Assembly: GCA_028751875.1 (NCBI GenBank)
Contig: CM054167.1
Location: forward strand, 20,230,412-20,294,411
Direction of reading: 5' to 3'
DNA: 64,000 nucleotides
Origin: Rapana venosa
Lineage: Eukaryota; Mollusca; Gastropoda; Neogastropoda; Muricidae
Shown here piece by piece: positions 19,987 through 30,369 of the stretch (position 1 is the first letter of the stretch; every line of letters begins with the position of its first letter). The translations under genes and the position numbers were made by a program. The notes under the pieces are model-generated. The model ran no database searches and was not told where the DNA came from. It worked only from the letters and a program-made list of their open reading frames with translations.

Positions 19987-20114
19987 CTTCGTGTGTGTGT
20001 GTGTGTGTGTGTGAGGAGGAGGGGGGAGGTGGGGGGAGTTAATGTGTGTACGCGGGTAATACTTGTGTATGTGTGCACATTTGTATGATGCGTACATGTA
20101 TTCATGTGTGGTGT

Positions 20115-20565
20115 TTTTTTCTTTCTTATTCCTCAGCTAGAGCTCCAAGATTCACTAATGGTGAGATTTTGTGGCATGAGACCATTTACCCACCACTGCG
20201 ATATAAGATAGCCATTGATATAAGGCAGCTACATTCTGACACCAGGGATGAGGTTTAAACACGATGACTCCAGTGTGCGTGTCTTTGTCAAACTTTTCTC
20301 ATAAGTTCCTACTGGCACACACCAACAATGGCCTACTCTTCCAGTAAGGCAGAACAGGTTTTTAATGTGTGTGCAAGTGTGTTCTGCATGCATTTGCACA
20401 CAGCACCTCAGTTATACAGTCTCACTGGAAGGACTCTCGGGGTAGTGGAGTCAGTACTGGTATTGATAACTCCTGGGGGAAAATCTCTTTGAACAGCTTT
20501 GAACTCGGGCCGTCAGATCACGAACTCTAGTGTTCTGACCACTAGGGCTTCCTGACCCCTATGTG
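20115..20565 (-). mobile_element. SINE A' (tail B), full-length, diverged
   Basis: Tail B (CCTCAGCTAGAGCTCCAAGA, then AGGCAGCTACATTCTGAC), body with CAATGGCCTACTCTTCC, and a weak reverse head GAACTCGGGCCGTCAGATCA, GACCACTAGGGC. Older than tail-A copies, judging by divergence. Confidence 0.8.
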
Positions 20566-20684
20566 TGTTACTTGAGTGGATATGTTTGTTTGTCAGTTTG
20601 CATATGTGTGCATGTTGGGGAAGGCAGTTAAAGTTAGTATTGCATGATGTGATGTCATGGCTTTTTTTTCTCTGGTTTCCCCAG

Positions 20685-20761
20685 ATTCATCCAAATCCAG
20701 TGACAAAGACAGCGACGAACCCAAAGACTTTCAGTTCGTCAAATGGATGATCAGAGAAAAG
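20685..20761 (+). CDS. KYAT3: Kynurenine aminotransferase exon 6
   Basis: Two bases plus 25 codons; the split codon gives Asn, then SSKSSDKDSDEPKDFQFVKW, MIREK. The FVKWM block matches the conserved (Y/F)KFVKWM of KYATs; the Ser/Asp-rich stretch before it is the variable surface loop. Acceptor TTTCCCCAG at 20676-20684, donor AAAAG|GTGAATG at 20762, phase 0. A 24-bp minisatellite starts about 14 bp after the donor. Confidence 0.93.
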
Positions 20762-20774
20762 GTGAATGAATGGC

Positions 20775-23570
20775 TGTATAGACCCTGTCTCTGTGTAGTT
20801 TTGTACACCCTGTCTCTTGTTAGTTTTATATACCCTGTCTCTTTTTAGTTTTATATACCCTGTCTCTTGTTAGTTTTATATACCCTGTCTCTTTTTAGTT
20901 TTATATACCCTGTCTCTTTGTAGTTTTATAGACCCTGTCTCTTTTTAGTTTTGTACACCCTGTCTACTAGTTTTATAGACCCTTTCTCTTTGTAGTTTTA
21001 TACACCCTGTCTCTTTTTAGTTTTGTATACCCTGTCTCTTTTTAGTTTTATATACCCTGTCTCCGTTTAGTTGTATAGACCCTGTCTCTTCTTAGTTTTA
21101 TACACCCTGTCTACTAGTTTTATAGACCCTTTCTCTTTGTAGTTTTATATACCCTTTCTGTTTTTAGTTTTATAATATACCCTGTCTCTTTTTAGTTTTA
21201 TATACCCTTTCTCTTTTTAGTTTTGTACACCCTGTCTACTAGTTTTATAGACCCTGTCTCTTTGTAGTTTTATATACCCTGTCTCTTTTTAGTTTTATAT
21301 ACCCTTTCTCTTTTTAGTTTTATATACCCTGTCTCTTTTTAGTTTTATAGACCCTGTCTCTTTTTAGTTACCCTGTCTCTTTTTAGTTTTATATACCCTT
21401 TTTCTTTTTAGAGTTATATACCCTGTCTCTTTTTAGTTTTATATACCCTTTCTCTTTTTAGTTTTTTCTACCCTGTCTCATTTTAGTTTTATACACCCTT
21501 TCTCGTTTATATACCCTTTCTCTTGTTAGTTTTATATACCCTGGGTTTTTTTGTTTTATATTACCCTGCCTACTAGTTTTATATACCCTTTCTCTTTTTA
21601 GTTTTATATACCCTTTCTCTTTTTAGTTTTATATACCCTGTCTCTTTTTAGTTTTATATACCCTGTCTCTTTTTAGTTTTATATACCCTTTCTCTTTTTA
21701 GTTTTATACACCCTGTCTACTAGTTTTATATACCCTGTCTCTTTTTAGTTACCCTGTCTCTTTTTAGTTTTATATACCCTGTCTCTTTTTAGTTTTATAT
21801 ACCCTGTCTCTTTTTAGTTACCCTGTCTCTTTTTAGTTTTATATACCCTGTCTCTTTTTAGTTTTGTATACCCTGTCTCTTTTTAGTTTTATATACCCTG
21901 TCTACTAGTTTTATATACCCTGTCTCTTTTTAGTTTTATAGACCCTTTCTCTTTTTTGTTTTATATACCCTGTCTCTTTTTAGTTTTATATACCCTGTCT
22001 CTTTTTAGTTTTGTATACCCTGTCTCTTTTTAGTTTTGTATACCCTTTCTCTTTTTAGTTTTATACACCCTGTCTCTTTTTAGTTTTGTATACCCTGTCT
22101 CTTTTTAGTTTTATATACCCTGTCTCTTTTTAGTTTTATACACCCTGTCTCTTTTTAGTTTTATACACCCTGTCTCTTTTTAGTTTTATATACCCTGTCT
22201 TTTTTTAGTTTTATATACCCTGCCTACTAGTTTTATATATACCCTGTCTCTTTTTAGTTTTTATATACCCTTTCTCTTTTTAGTTTTATATACCCTGTCT
22301 CTTTTTAGTTTTATATACCATGTCTCTTTTTAGTTTTATATACCCTGTCTCTTTTTAGTTTTATATACCCTGTCTCTTTTTAGTTTTATATACCCTTTAG
22401 TTTTATATACCCTTTAGTTTTATATACCCTTTCTCTTTTTAGTTTTATATACCCTGTCTCTTTTAGTTTTATATACCCTGTCTCTTTTTAGTTTTATTTT
22501 ACCCTTTCCCTTTTTAGTTTTATTATACCCTTTTTAGTTTTATATTACCCTGTCTTGTTTTATATACCCATTCTCTTTTTAATTTTATCTTTTAGTTTTA
22601 TATACCCTTTTTCTTTTTAGTTTTATATCCCCTGTCTCTTTTTAGTTTTATATACCCTGTCTCTTTTTAGTTTTATATACCCTGTCTCTTTTAGTTTTAT
22701 CTTTTATTTTTATATACCCTGTCTCTTTTTAGTTTTATATACCCTTTCTCTTTTTAGTTTTATATACCCTGTCTCTTTTTAGTTTTATATACCCTTTCTC
22801 TTTTTAGTTTTATATACCCTGTCTCTTTTAGTTTTATCTTTTAGTTTTATATACCCTTTCTCTTTTAGTTTTATCTTTTAGTTTTATATACCCTTTCTCT
22901 TTTTAGTTTTATATACCCTGTCTCTTTTTAGTTTTGTATACCCTGTCTACTAGTTTTATATACCCTGTCTCTTTTTAGTTTTATATACCCTGTCTCTTTT
23001 TAGTTTTATATACCCTGTCTCTTTTTAGTTTTATATACCCTGTCTCCTTTTAGTTTTATATACCTGTCTCTTTTTAGTTTTTTATACCCTTTTTAGTTTT
23101 GTATACCCTGTCTCTTTTTAGTTTTATATACCCTGTCTCCTTTTACTTTTATTTTACCCTGTCTCTTTTTAGTTTTATATACCCTTTTTAGTTTTATATA
23201 CCCTGTCTACTAGTTTTATATACCTGTCTCTTTTTAGTTTTATATACCCTGTCTCTTTTTAGTTTTATATACCCTGTCTCTTTTTAGTTTTATATACCCT
23301 TTAGTTTTATATACCCTTTAGTTTTATATACCCTTTCTCTTTTTAGTTTTATATACCCTGTCTCTTTTTAGTTTTATATACCCTGTCTCTTTTTAGTTTT
23401 ATATACCCTTTCCCTTTTTAGTTTTATATACCCTTTTTAGTTTTATATACCCTGTCTTGTTTTATATACCCATTCTCTTTTTAATTTTATCTTTTAGTTT
23501 TATATACCCTTTTTCTTTTTAGTTTTATATTCCCTTTCTCTTTTTAGTTGTATATACCCTTTCTCTTCTT
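20775..23570 (+). repeat. 24-bp minisatellite, about 115 units
   Basis: Unit TATACCCTGTCTCTTTTTAG plus TTTTA, with variants (TCTACTAG, CTTTAG short units, GACCC/CACCC). Almost every unit contains a pyrimidine tract ending in TAG, resembling a 3' splice site. The array fills most of the intron start between exons 6 and 7. Confidence 0.97.
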
Positions 23571-23614
23571 CACCCCCTTGTTTTGGTTTTTGCATCTGAT
23601 GTACATAGGTTTGT

Positions 23615-24440
23615 TTATTTTCATTCCTCAGCTAGAGTTTTGAGGTTCACCACTGGTGTGATTGTGGTGTATGTGACCGTTATCTACCCTCCACTGAGGT
23701 AGCTGCATTCTGACTAAGTCTTCAGGGCTGGTGGTGTCTTAGCATGACTCCAACGTGCATGTGTGAATTAGAAATTTTGTCATCTGTTCGCAGTGGCATG
23801 CAATGGCTTGCTCTTCTCTCTCTGTCTCTCTGTGAGCTGAACAGGTTTTTAACATGTGCGCAAGATAGTCTACATGCGTTTATACATGGGATCTATGTTT
23901 TCAGTCTTCTTTCTTCGTTAAATGCATGTTGACGGTCTCATCTGAAGGATTCTAGAGGGAGTATAGTCAGGACTGATGTTAACTCCAGGGAAAAATCCCC
24001 TTTTATTTTATTCTTTTATATTGAGGATAATGGAATAAGCACTCATGTGCTTTTTTTACGTCCAGTCCCTCTGTGTATGCGGTTTTGTTAATTGTCATCT
24101 GTTCCCACCGGCTCACAATGGCCTACTCTTTTGAAAAACGGAACAGGATTTAAACGTGTGCGCAAGATGTTCTGCGTGTGTTCGCACACGGGGCCTCAGT
24201 TTATAGTCTCATCCGAAGGACTGTTGGGGAGAGTGGAGTCTGCACTGATGTTAACTCCATGGGAAAATATCCCCTTGAACGGGAATCGAACCCGGGTTGT
24301 CAGATTGCAAGCGCAATGTTCTAACCACTAGGCTATGCCGTCCCCTTAACCAGGTGTGTGGGTGGTGGCTGGAACCTGGGCTGTCAGATCAGGGGCTCAG
24401 CTCTCTAACCGCTAGGCTACCCCTCACCTGTGAGTTCCTG
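23615..24440 (-). mobile_element. SINE A' (tail B) interrupted by SINE A
   Basis: Tail B at 23625-23720, body to 24002 (GTTAACTCCAGGGAAAAATC), then the nested SINE, then the reverse head at 24345-24425 (GGAACCTGGGCTGTCAGATC, AACCGCTAGGCTACCCC). Confidence 0.85.
24003..24347 (-). mobile_element. SINE A, full-length, nested
   Basis: Complete tail A, body and head type 1 (reverse B box GGGAATCGAACCCGGG, reverse A box AACCACTAGGCTATGCCG). It is inserted at the CCCCTT of an older SINE A'. Confidence 0.92.
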
Positions 24441-24469
24441 ACTGATGCAGTGATAGCCTTGGGTTCACA

Positions 24470-24720
24470 TGATCTTCTTCTTCTTCTTCTTCCTTTTATT
24501 GTCATGTTTCTCCCAAGGGAGGTTTGACATTGATGAGCCTTCTCCATCTCTCTTTAATTTGACTCCTCGTCATTTTTGTGTGTGTTTGGAGCGAGGATTT
24601 TCATGGCCGGATGCCCTTCCTGACGCCAACTCATTGGTATCCGCAATGAGACGTAGCCTTTGAGTAAAAACTCTAATCCACAAGGCAGTGGAGTGAACAG
24701 TTATTATTAAAGGGCGCTGA
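24470..24720 (-). repeat. Dispersed repeat H
   Basis: CTTCTTCTTCTTC then TGTCATGTTTCTCCCAAGGG and AGGTTTGACATTGATGAGCC, shared with 3895-3985. It appears to be the 3' part of a decayed - strand LINE family with an (AAG)n tail. Confidence 0.55.
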
Positions 24721-24759
24721 ACTCTTGCCTACACTTAGGTTCTCTCATGATCTGCCGCA

Positions 24760-25070
24760 CATTTTTCATCATTGCACTGTTTTTAATATGGGAACCATCA
24801 TCACCAGACGACGGTGGAAGTGGATTGGGCACATCCTCCGAAGAGACCCACAGTCAATCACAAGAACAGCATTGCACTGGACCCCAGAAGGAAGGAAAAA
24901 GAAAGAAAGACCAAAAGCAACGTGGAGGAGAACTGTAGAAAGTGAGATGAAGACCATGCAGCACTCTTGGGGATCAGTTAGTAGGTTGGCCCAGAAAAGG
25001 CAGGAGTGGAAGCGCTTTGTTGCTGCCCTACACACCACTGGGTGTAATGGTTAATGATGATGATGACAGT
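24760..25070 (+). mobile_element. LINE (endonuclease-RT type) C-terminal fragment
   Basis: An open frame reads RRRWKWIGHILRRDPQSITR, TALHWTPEGRKKKERPKATW, RRTVESEMK, then WKRFVAALHTTGCNG and a stop, followed by (TGATGA)n. This is the post-RT end of an endonuclease/RT LINE related to the 710-1165 fragment. Confidence 0.8.
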
Positions 25071-25261
25071 TTTTAATGTCCTTTTGCTTGCCCTCTGTTC
25101 TGATGTTTGAAACATTACACAGAGAGAGAGAGAGGTTAAGCTAAAAATAGGCTATGTCATACCTGTACATTTGTCTTTTGTAGGAAATATAGAGTCTGGC
25201 ATCCGTCAACGTTTTGTAGTTTGATAGGCACACTGTTTTGTATGGATATTTCATACTGCAC

Positions 25262-25860
25262 TTTATTGTTGTTGTCATTCCTCAGCTAGAGCTCTGAGGT
25301 TCACCAGTGGTGAGTTTTTGTGTTCATGCGACCGTTTAACCCACCATTGAATCAGCACATTCCGACTTTGGGAATATTGTCTAAACATGACACCCGTGTG
25401 CTTGCCTTTTTAAAAATTCTGTCTTCTGTTCCTACCGGCAACACAAAGGCCTACTCTTCCAAAAGGTGGAACAGGGTGTTTTTTAAACTCATGCACAAAA
25501 TGTTCTGCATGCAGTCACACAAGCGAGCCTCAGTTTATATTCTCATCCAAAGGACTTTTTGGGGAGTGGAGTCTATACTGATGTTAACTCTAGGGGAAAA
25601 ATCCCCCCCAAAAAAAACTGATAGTGATGGTCTCCGTGTGGACTTCCGACTTTGAGGATGGGTCATAGCGCATCTGGGTATGGCTGTGGCGGGGAGATTG
25701 GAATGAGCGGTGTGGGAACAGCAGGACGGGGTATGTCACAGAAGATGAGGCAGCAAAAAATCAAAAAAAATTCCCCCAAACAGACGCCTTGACGGTGAAT
25801 CGAATTTGGGGTGTCAGATCATGGCTCAGTGCTCTGACCGCTAGGCTATCCTGCCCCCTT
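25262..25860 (-). mobile_element. SINE A' (tail B) with nested repeat E
   Basis: Tail B (CCTCAGCTAGAGCTCTGAGG), body, then 25620-25765 repeat E, then the reverse head ACGGTGAATCGAATTTGGGG and GACCGCTAGGCTATCCTGCC. Confidence 0.82.
25620..25765 (+). repeat. Dispersed repeat E, copy 2
   Basis: CTCCGTGTGGACTTCCGACT, GCGGTGTGGGAACAGCAGGA and CAGAAGATGAGGCAGCAAA. It interrupts the SINE A' head region. Confidence 0.6.
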
Positions 25861-25904
25861 GATAGAAGACATGAAAGCATGAATGAATTAATGAAGTATG
25901 ATGG

Positions 25905-26271
25905 CAGGATGGTTAAGACGTTTGCCTGCCAACAAGTAAACTGTGAGGTTCTGGATTCGATTCCCAGCCTCGCCCTTTCTTCCCAGTTTGACAAAAAAAT
26001 CGAACTGAATGTCAAAGTCCTTTGGATGAGACTATAAACCGAGACCCCGTATGCGAACGCATGCAGAACATCTTGCGCAAACATTAAATCCTGTTCCACT
26101 GTCTGAAAGAGTAGGCCATTGTGTGCCGGTGGGAACAGATGACAAATTTTTTTAAACTGCATACACACACATAAATTAAAAAATTTTAAAAAGCGCTTTG
26201 ATTTGTTGCTTTACAAGATTCAGCGCTATATAAATTCCATACATTATTATTATTATTATTATTATTATTAA
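25905..26271 (+). mobile_element. SINE A, head type 2 and L2-like tail
   Basis: Head GGATGGTTAAGACGTTTGCC, B box GATTCGATTCCC, TGACAAAAAAATCGAACTG, SINE A body, tail AGCGCTATATAAATTCC and (ATT)n. It has the same architecture as 15920-16277 and ends 26 bp before exon 7. Confidence 0.9.
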
Positions 26272-26296
26272 GTATGATGAAAACCTGTGATTTCAG

Positions 26297-26383
26297 AAAC
26301 TGGCGGCCATTCCTCCCTCTGCCTTCTACTCTGCAGAGCACAAACACATGGGAGAGAACTACATCCGCTTCTGTTTCATCAAG
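26297..26383 (+). CDS. KYAT3: Kynurenine aminotransferase exon 7
   Basis: Twenty-nine codons: KLAAIPPSAFYSAEHKHMGE, NYIRFCFIK. IP.SAFY.. is the conserved strand of the small domain, and the Arg in YIRFCFIK is the residue that binds the substrate alpha-carboxylate in this family. Acceptor ATTTCAG at 26290-26296, donor AAG|GTGAGG at 26384, phase 0 both sides. A SINE (LINE-type tail) lies just upstream and a 30-bp minisatellite just downstream. Confidence 0.95.
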
Positions 26384-26412
26384 GTGAGGAGGAGGAGGAG
26401 GCTGTGCTTGTT

Positions 26413-26705
26413 CACCACACACACACTGATGATGTCAGTCATGTGGAGCAGTGTGACACTGATGTCAGTCATGTAGAGCAGTGTTACACTGCTGTCAGTC
26501 ATGTGGAGCAGTGTTACACTGCTGTCAGTCATGTGGAGCAGTGTTACACTGTTGTCAGTCATGTGGAGCAGTGTTACACTGCTGTCAGTCATGTAGAGCA
26601 GTGTTACACTGCTGTCAGTCATATGGAGCAGTGTTACACTGCTGTCAGTCATGTGGAGCAGTGTTACACTGCTGTGAATCATACGGAGCAGTGTTACACT
26701 GATGT
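26413..26705 (+). repeat. 30-bp minisatellite, about 10 units
   Basis: Unit GTCATGTGGAGCAGTGTTAC plus ACTGCTGTCA, starting about 30 bp after the exon-7 donor. Units are nearly identical, so the expansion looks recent. Confidence 0.95.
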
Positions 26706-27119
26706 GACAATGACAATGACGTATAGGAACAAATCTGAAAAAATGGGGGAAAAAATCACCACAATTGGAGACGAGGAAATGTCATTTTTACACAGTTTTT
26801 CAGAGCACAGCACAAACACGACCTGCATTCATGAGTGTTGAGTCAAGCCGAGTCAAAGTCAAAAACACTTAAATCATCCCATGAAGGGCAGCCACAATAC
26901 TGACAGCAGAGAGTGTTGCCACAGGGAGCAGCAGCAGCACCCCCTGAGTGTATCTCCTCAGAGAGGGAACTGAACACCGAAAGTAATTTATTGCCATTAA
27001 CAATACAGTCTTTTTGACAAGGAGCACAGTATGAACACAATTTAAACAATATGCTTTTTGCAACAAACTGAATGAGGAAAAGGAATCTCCAATAACTACA
27101 TTCAACCGAATGCATTAAT
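26706..27119. other. Unassigned intron sequence
   Basis: No exon signals or recognised repeats. Confidence 0.4.
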
Positions 27120-27144
27120 TGTTATCATACATTAATTGTTATCA

Positions 27145-27250
27145 CAAACTTGCACACACACACTCACACACACACCCAAACACACACACACAAACACACC
27201 CAAACACACACACACAAACACACCCACACACACAAACACACACACATACA
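27145..27250. repeat. (CA)n / CACCCAAA repeat
   Basis: Roughly 100 bp of CA with CCCAAA interruptions. Confidence 0.85.
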
Positions 27251-27379
27251 CACCAGTGTCATGTCCCCCGCAAATCAGCAACAGTGTAGGACAATTCAAC
27301 CACCCGACCCTCACATTCAAATAAGGCAATTTAGCCAACGGAGAGAGAGAGAGAGAGAGTGTGTGTGTGTGTGTGTGTG

Positions 27380-29290
27380 TGTGTTGTTGTTGTTGTTGTC
27401 TTCAATTTAACGTCTGTTCACACTCAGTGATATTAGACGAGGGATGTGGAAAATGTAGTGGAACTAGAAGGGAATGGATAGAGAAAAGACTGATTAGGTA
27501 ACAAGTGTGTTGGAATTTTCATGCAATCAAAATGGGGGGGGGGGGGGGAATCTTAAACATGAGCAAAAATTTAAATTCAACAAATTGTTAACATGAAACA
27601 ACTATAAAGTAACTACAACAAATACTCTACTGGGCTGTGCAATAGACATTTAACAATGGCAAAGGCTAATTTTGGATTTTTAAAAGCAGTTTCCACAGAC
27701 TGCTCACAAAATGTGGGTAAAAAAGGTTTTACAATTGGACACTCAAACAGGATGTGAGTGTTGGAAATATGTTCCCCACAGAGGCACCTGACATTTTTAC
27801 AAAATTTTGTTATAAATGCATTTAATTTTATTCTAAAATATAGTGTATTAACTCTTCTCGTGGTTGCGATACTTAAGTTTGTTTGAGAAGGAGTCCTGTA
27901 ACATGAAATAAGGCTATTAGTCAGGCAACTCTTTAAAGATCGTTCCTTGAATTGATCAGATTCTCTCCACTTACTCCACGACGTCTGTTCTAATAAACGG
28001 TATCCCTCCTGTAGAGATAATGGAACATGCAGTTCTATTGATTCCAAATGATGTCTTGCCCCCCTTTTTGCAGCTCTGTCAGCCCACTCATTTGAAAAAA
28101 TTCCAACGTGCGAAGGTACCCAACAAAAGGAAACAGGAATACCTCTTAAACTTAAAAGGTGTATGACATATTTAATTTCAAAAATGATTCTGGATACTTT
28201 CTTGGAATTTGGGGATTTGATAGCATATAGTACTGACTTAGAGTCTACACATAGTAAGATAGGAATGATGGGAAAAACAGAATCAAGAATATAGTGAAGA
28301 GCCATAAGAATTGCAACAAGTTCAGCTGTAAATATTGAATGATGTTTACCAAGATAGTATGATTTCTCTGTTTTTAGAGCTGGTATGACGAATGCTGAAC
28401 CAGCTTCATTATTTTCTAAAACTGACCCATCTGTATATACTTTTAAGTTGTCAATATACTTATTTTCAATATGTGATTGGATATCTGCAACCATGATGTT
28501 TTGGTTTTCATTCTTTTTTTCACTAGTACATTCTATATCAAAATGTGCTTTATTTATTTCCCACGAAGGGCATGGCAAAGCTTCTTTCTGCATTTCTAAT
28601 TCATAATCATTAAGTTCAGACTTTTGAAAAAGGTCTGATACATACGTACCAATAGGCGTTAAACACAAAATATTTCTAGCTCTTTTAGGTTTTGTTTTTG
28701 CTTCGACTTCTATTTCACTAGAAACAAAGTTTTCATTTGTTGTGCTGCGTAAAACATATTTGGCACATGAAAGTTGTCGGTATTCAGCTAGGGGAAGTTC
28801 CCCAATTTCGTTATAAGTTCCTATGGTGGAGGTGTGGAATGGTACACCAAGTGCAAGTTTATATGCTTTACAGTCTACACTTTGGAGTTTTTTCAGTAAA
28901 AAATTAGGAGCACTAAAAAAGACTTCTTGTCCATAAGACAGCTTGGATCGTACAAGTGACGTAGCTAAGCATTTCAAAGTGACCATATCTTGTCCCCAAG
29001 ACTGTCTGGTAACCATTTTAAGAAAATTAATACATTTTCTTGCTTTTGTTAAAATGTATCCAATATGAGCATTCCAATTCAATTTTGATGTAAGTAAGAT
29101 GCCTAAAAATTTGACAGTATTTGTGTGTGTGTGTGTGTGTGTGTGTAATTGGTTTGTAAAGGCATCTCCACATGTTGCTGCTATGTATCCTATTTCTTTC
29201 GATGCTGATGCCTTCATAAGTTGTTGGGTGTACGACATATCTCCATCTGCAGTATGCGTGGGTGGGTGGGTACAGACAGGTAAGTTTGGC
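27380..29290 (-). mobile_element. RNase H-type LINE, copy 1 (RT thumb to 3' end)
   Basis: Open frame 29238-27613 on the - strand (541 codons). In order: end of the RT domain (VKFLGILLTSKLNWNAHIGY and a KLSYGQEVFF block), an RNase H domain with YTDGS, AELVAIL, CVDSKSVLYAI, WVPSHVGIFSNEWADRAAK (all four DEDD carboxylates present), and a CLCGEHISNTHILFECP zinc-knuckle-like end. The catalytic RT core is missing (5' truncated). A (CA)n tract at 29121-29146 is in frame (His-Thr repeats) before VKFLG. The 3' UTR has a 16-base poly-C (sense) tract at about 27534-27549 and the 3' end is (CAACAA)n at 27384-27400. The element lies in the last KYAT intron, antisense to the gene. Confidence 0.9.
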
Positions 29291-29384
29291 AGAATGGTTA
29301 ACCATTCTGAATCATTATTTTTATCATACAGAGTGTGTGTCTGTGTGCGCGTGTGTGTGTTGTGGTTTGTTTTGTTTTGTTTTT

Positions 29385-29428
29385 TGTTTTATTTTATTCT
29401 TTTATATTGAGGATAATGGAATAAGCAC

Positions 29429-29430
<2 letters not shown>
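29385..29430 (-). mobile_element. SINE A tail fragment
   Basis: CTTTTATATTGAGGATAATG and GAATAAGCACTTG, then directly (GT)n. Confidence 0.7.
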
Positions 29431-29473
<43 letters not shown>

Positions 29474-29476
29474 TGC
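29430..29476. repeat. (GT)n at the exon-8 acceptor
   Basis: GT repeat runs to GTGTGCAG|GAG, so this acceptor also lacks a classical pyrimidine tract. Confidence 0.9.
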
Positions 29477-29478
29477 AG

Positions 29479-29550
29479 GAGGACAGCACTCTGGATAAAG
29501 CAGAGGCCATTTTGAAGAAATGGAAGGAAGAGGACACAGCCCAAAGGTGA
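29479..29550 (+). CDS. KYAT3: Kynurenine aminotransferase exon 8 (last)
   Basis: Twenty-three codons and TGA: EDSTLDKAEAILKKWKEEDT, AQR. DSTLD.AE.IL..W matches the C-terminal helix of KYATs. Acceptor GTGCAG at 29473-29478; phase 0. The stop at 29548-29550 ends the 306-residue reading; the chain lengths at the C-terminus are as expected for KYAT1/KYAT3, so no C-terminal truncation is apparent. Confidence 0.94.
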   Translation, partial: EDSTLDKAEAILKKWKEEDTAQR

Positions 29551-30369
29551 AGCCGTTCGACATTCACGCAGTCTTCAGAAACTTAATGTGTGGTGTGTAT
29601 GTGGGAACTTTTAATTTGTTGTTGCTTTTTTTTTTACTGTAAAATACTCTTGCAACAAGTTGTGTGTGTATAAAAAAAACGAGAGTTACTCTCTCCATGG
29701 AGAGCGTATATCCATGAAACAACACCTTTTTCTTCCTTCTTGTCTGCATGTAAACTTACTTTTTGCCTGCAGGAGTGGATTTTTGTCAATAATTTTTCCC
29801 AGAAACAACGATCTTTTTTTTGCCATTTTGGGTTGTTGTTGTTTTTTGGAGGGGGAGGGGATGTACGGGTTTTGTTTCTTTGGGGTTTTTTTTAATTTAA
29901 AACTTGGTAACCAAGTTGGACACAGGAGTACAAGTCACTGAAATCATGTGGTTTTTTTTTTTTTTTAATTTAACAGTTGCAATATGCAGATGAAAAGATT
30001 TCACTGTGGAACTTTTGAAAAAAAATTGGGATTGTAAAACGTGTCTGTAAACACAGAACTCTTGTATCTGTTATAAGTTTTTGTCAGATTGGAAATGTTA
30101 TGTTTTTGCGGCAATATCAAACTGTTTCCAAGGTTACGGGCTTAAAAGTATGATTTTTTCGATATCACAAGCGATGCCCTTTCTCTTTGTTGTGTAACTG
30201 TAAACGTACGTTTGAAACATGTTTTGATCTGCTATTATAACTCCCATGACCCACCTCAAATGTGTGCTGTACTCAGGGCCGTGTTTCATCTTGTTCAGAG
30301 TTAAACCACCAGTCACAGCTTCAGAAAAAAAAAAAGAAACAGAAAAGTCTGACCTCAGATCAGATTTAA
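29551..30369 (+). other. Probable 3' UTR and downstream flank of the KYAT gene
   Basis: T-rich sequence with no repeat recognised. I find no AATAAA or ATTAAA before the SINE B insertion; the first sense AATAAA (near 30639) is supplied by the LINE-tail insertion inside that SINE. Confidence 0.45.
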
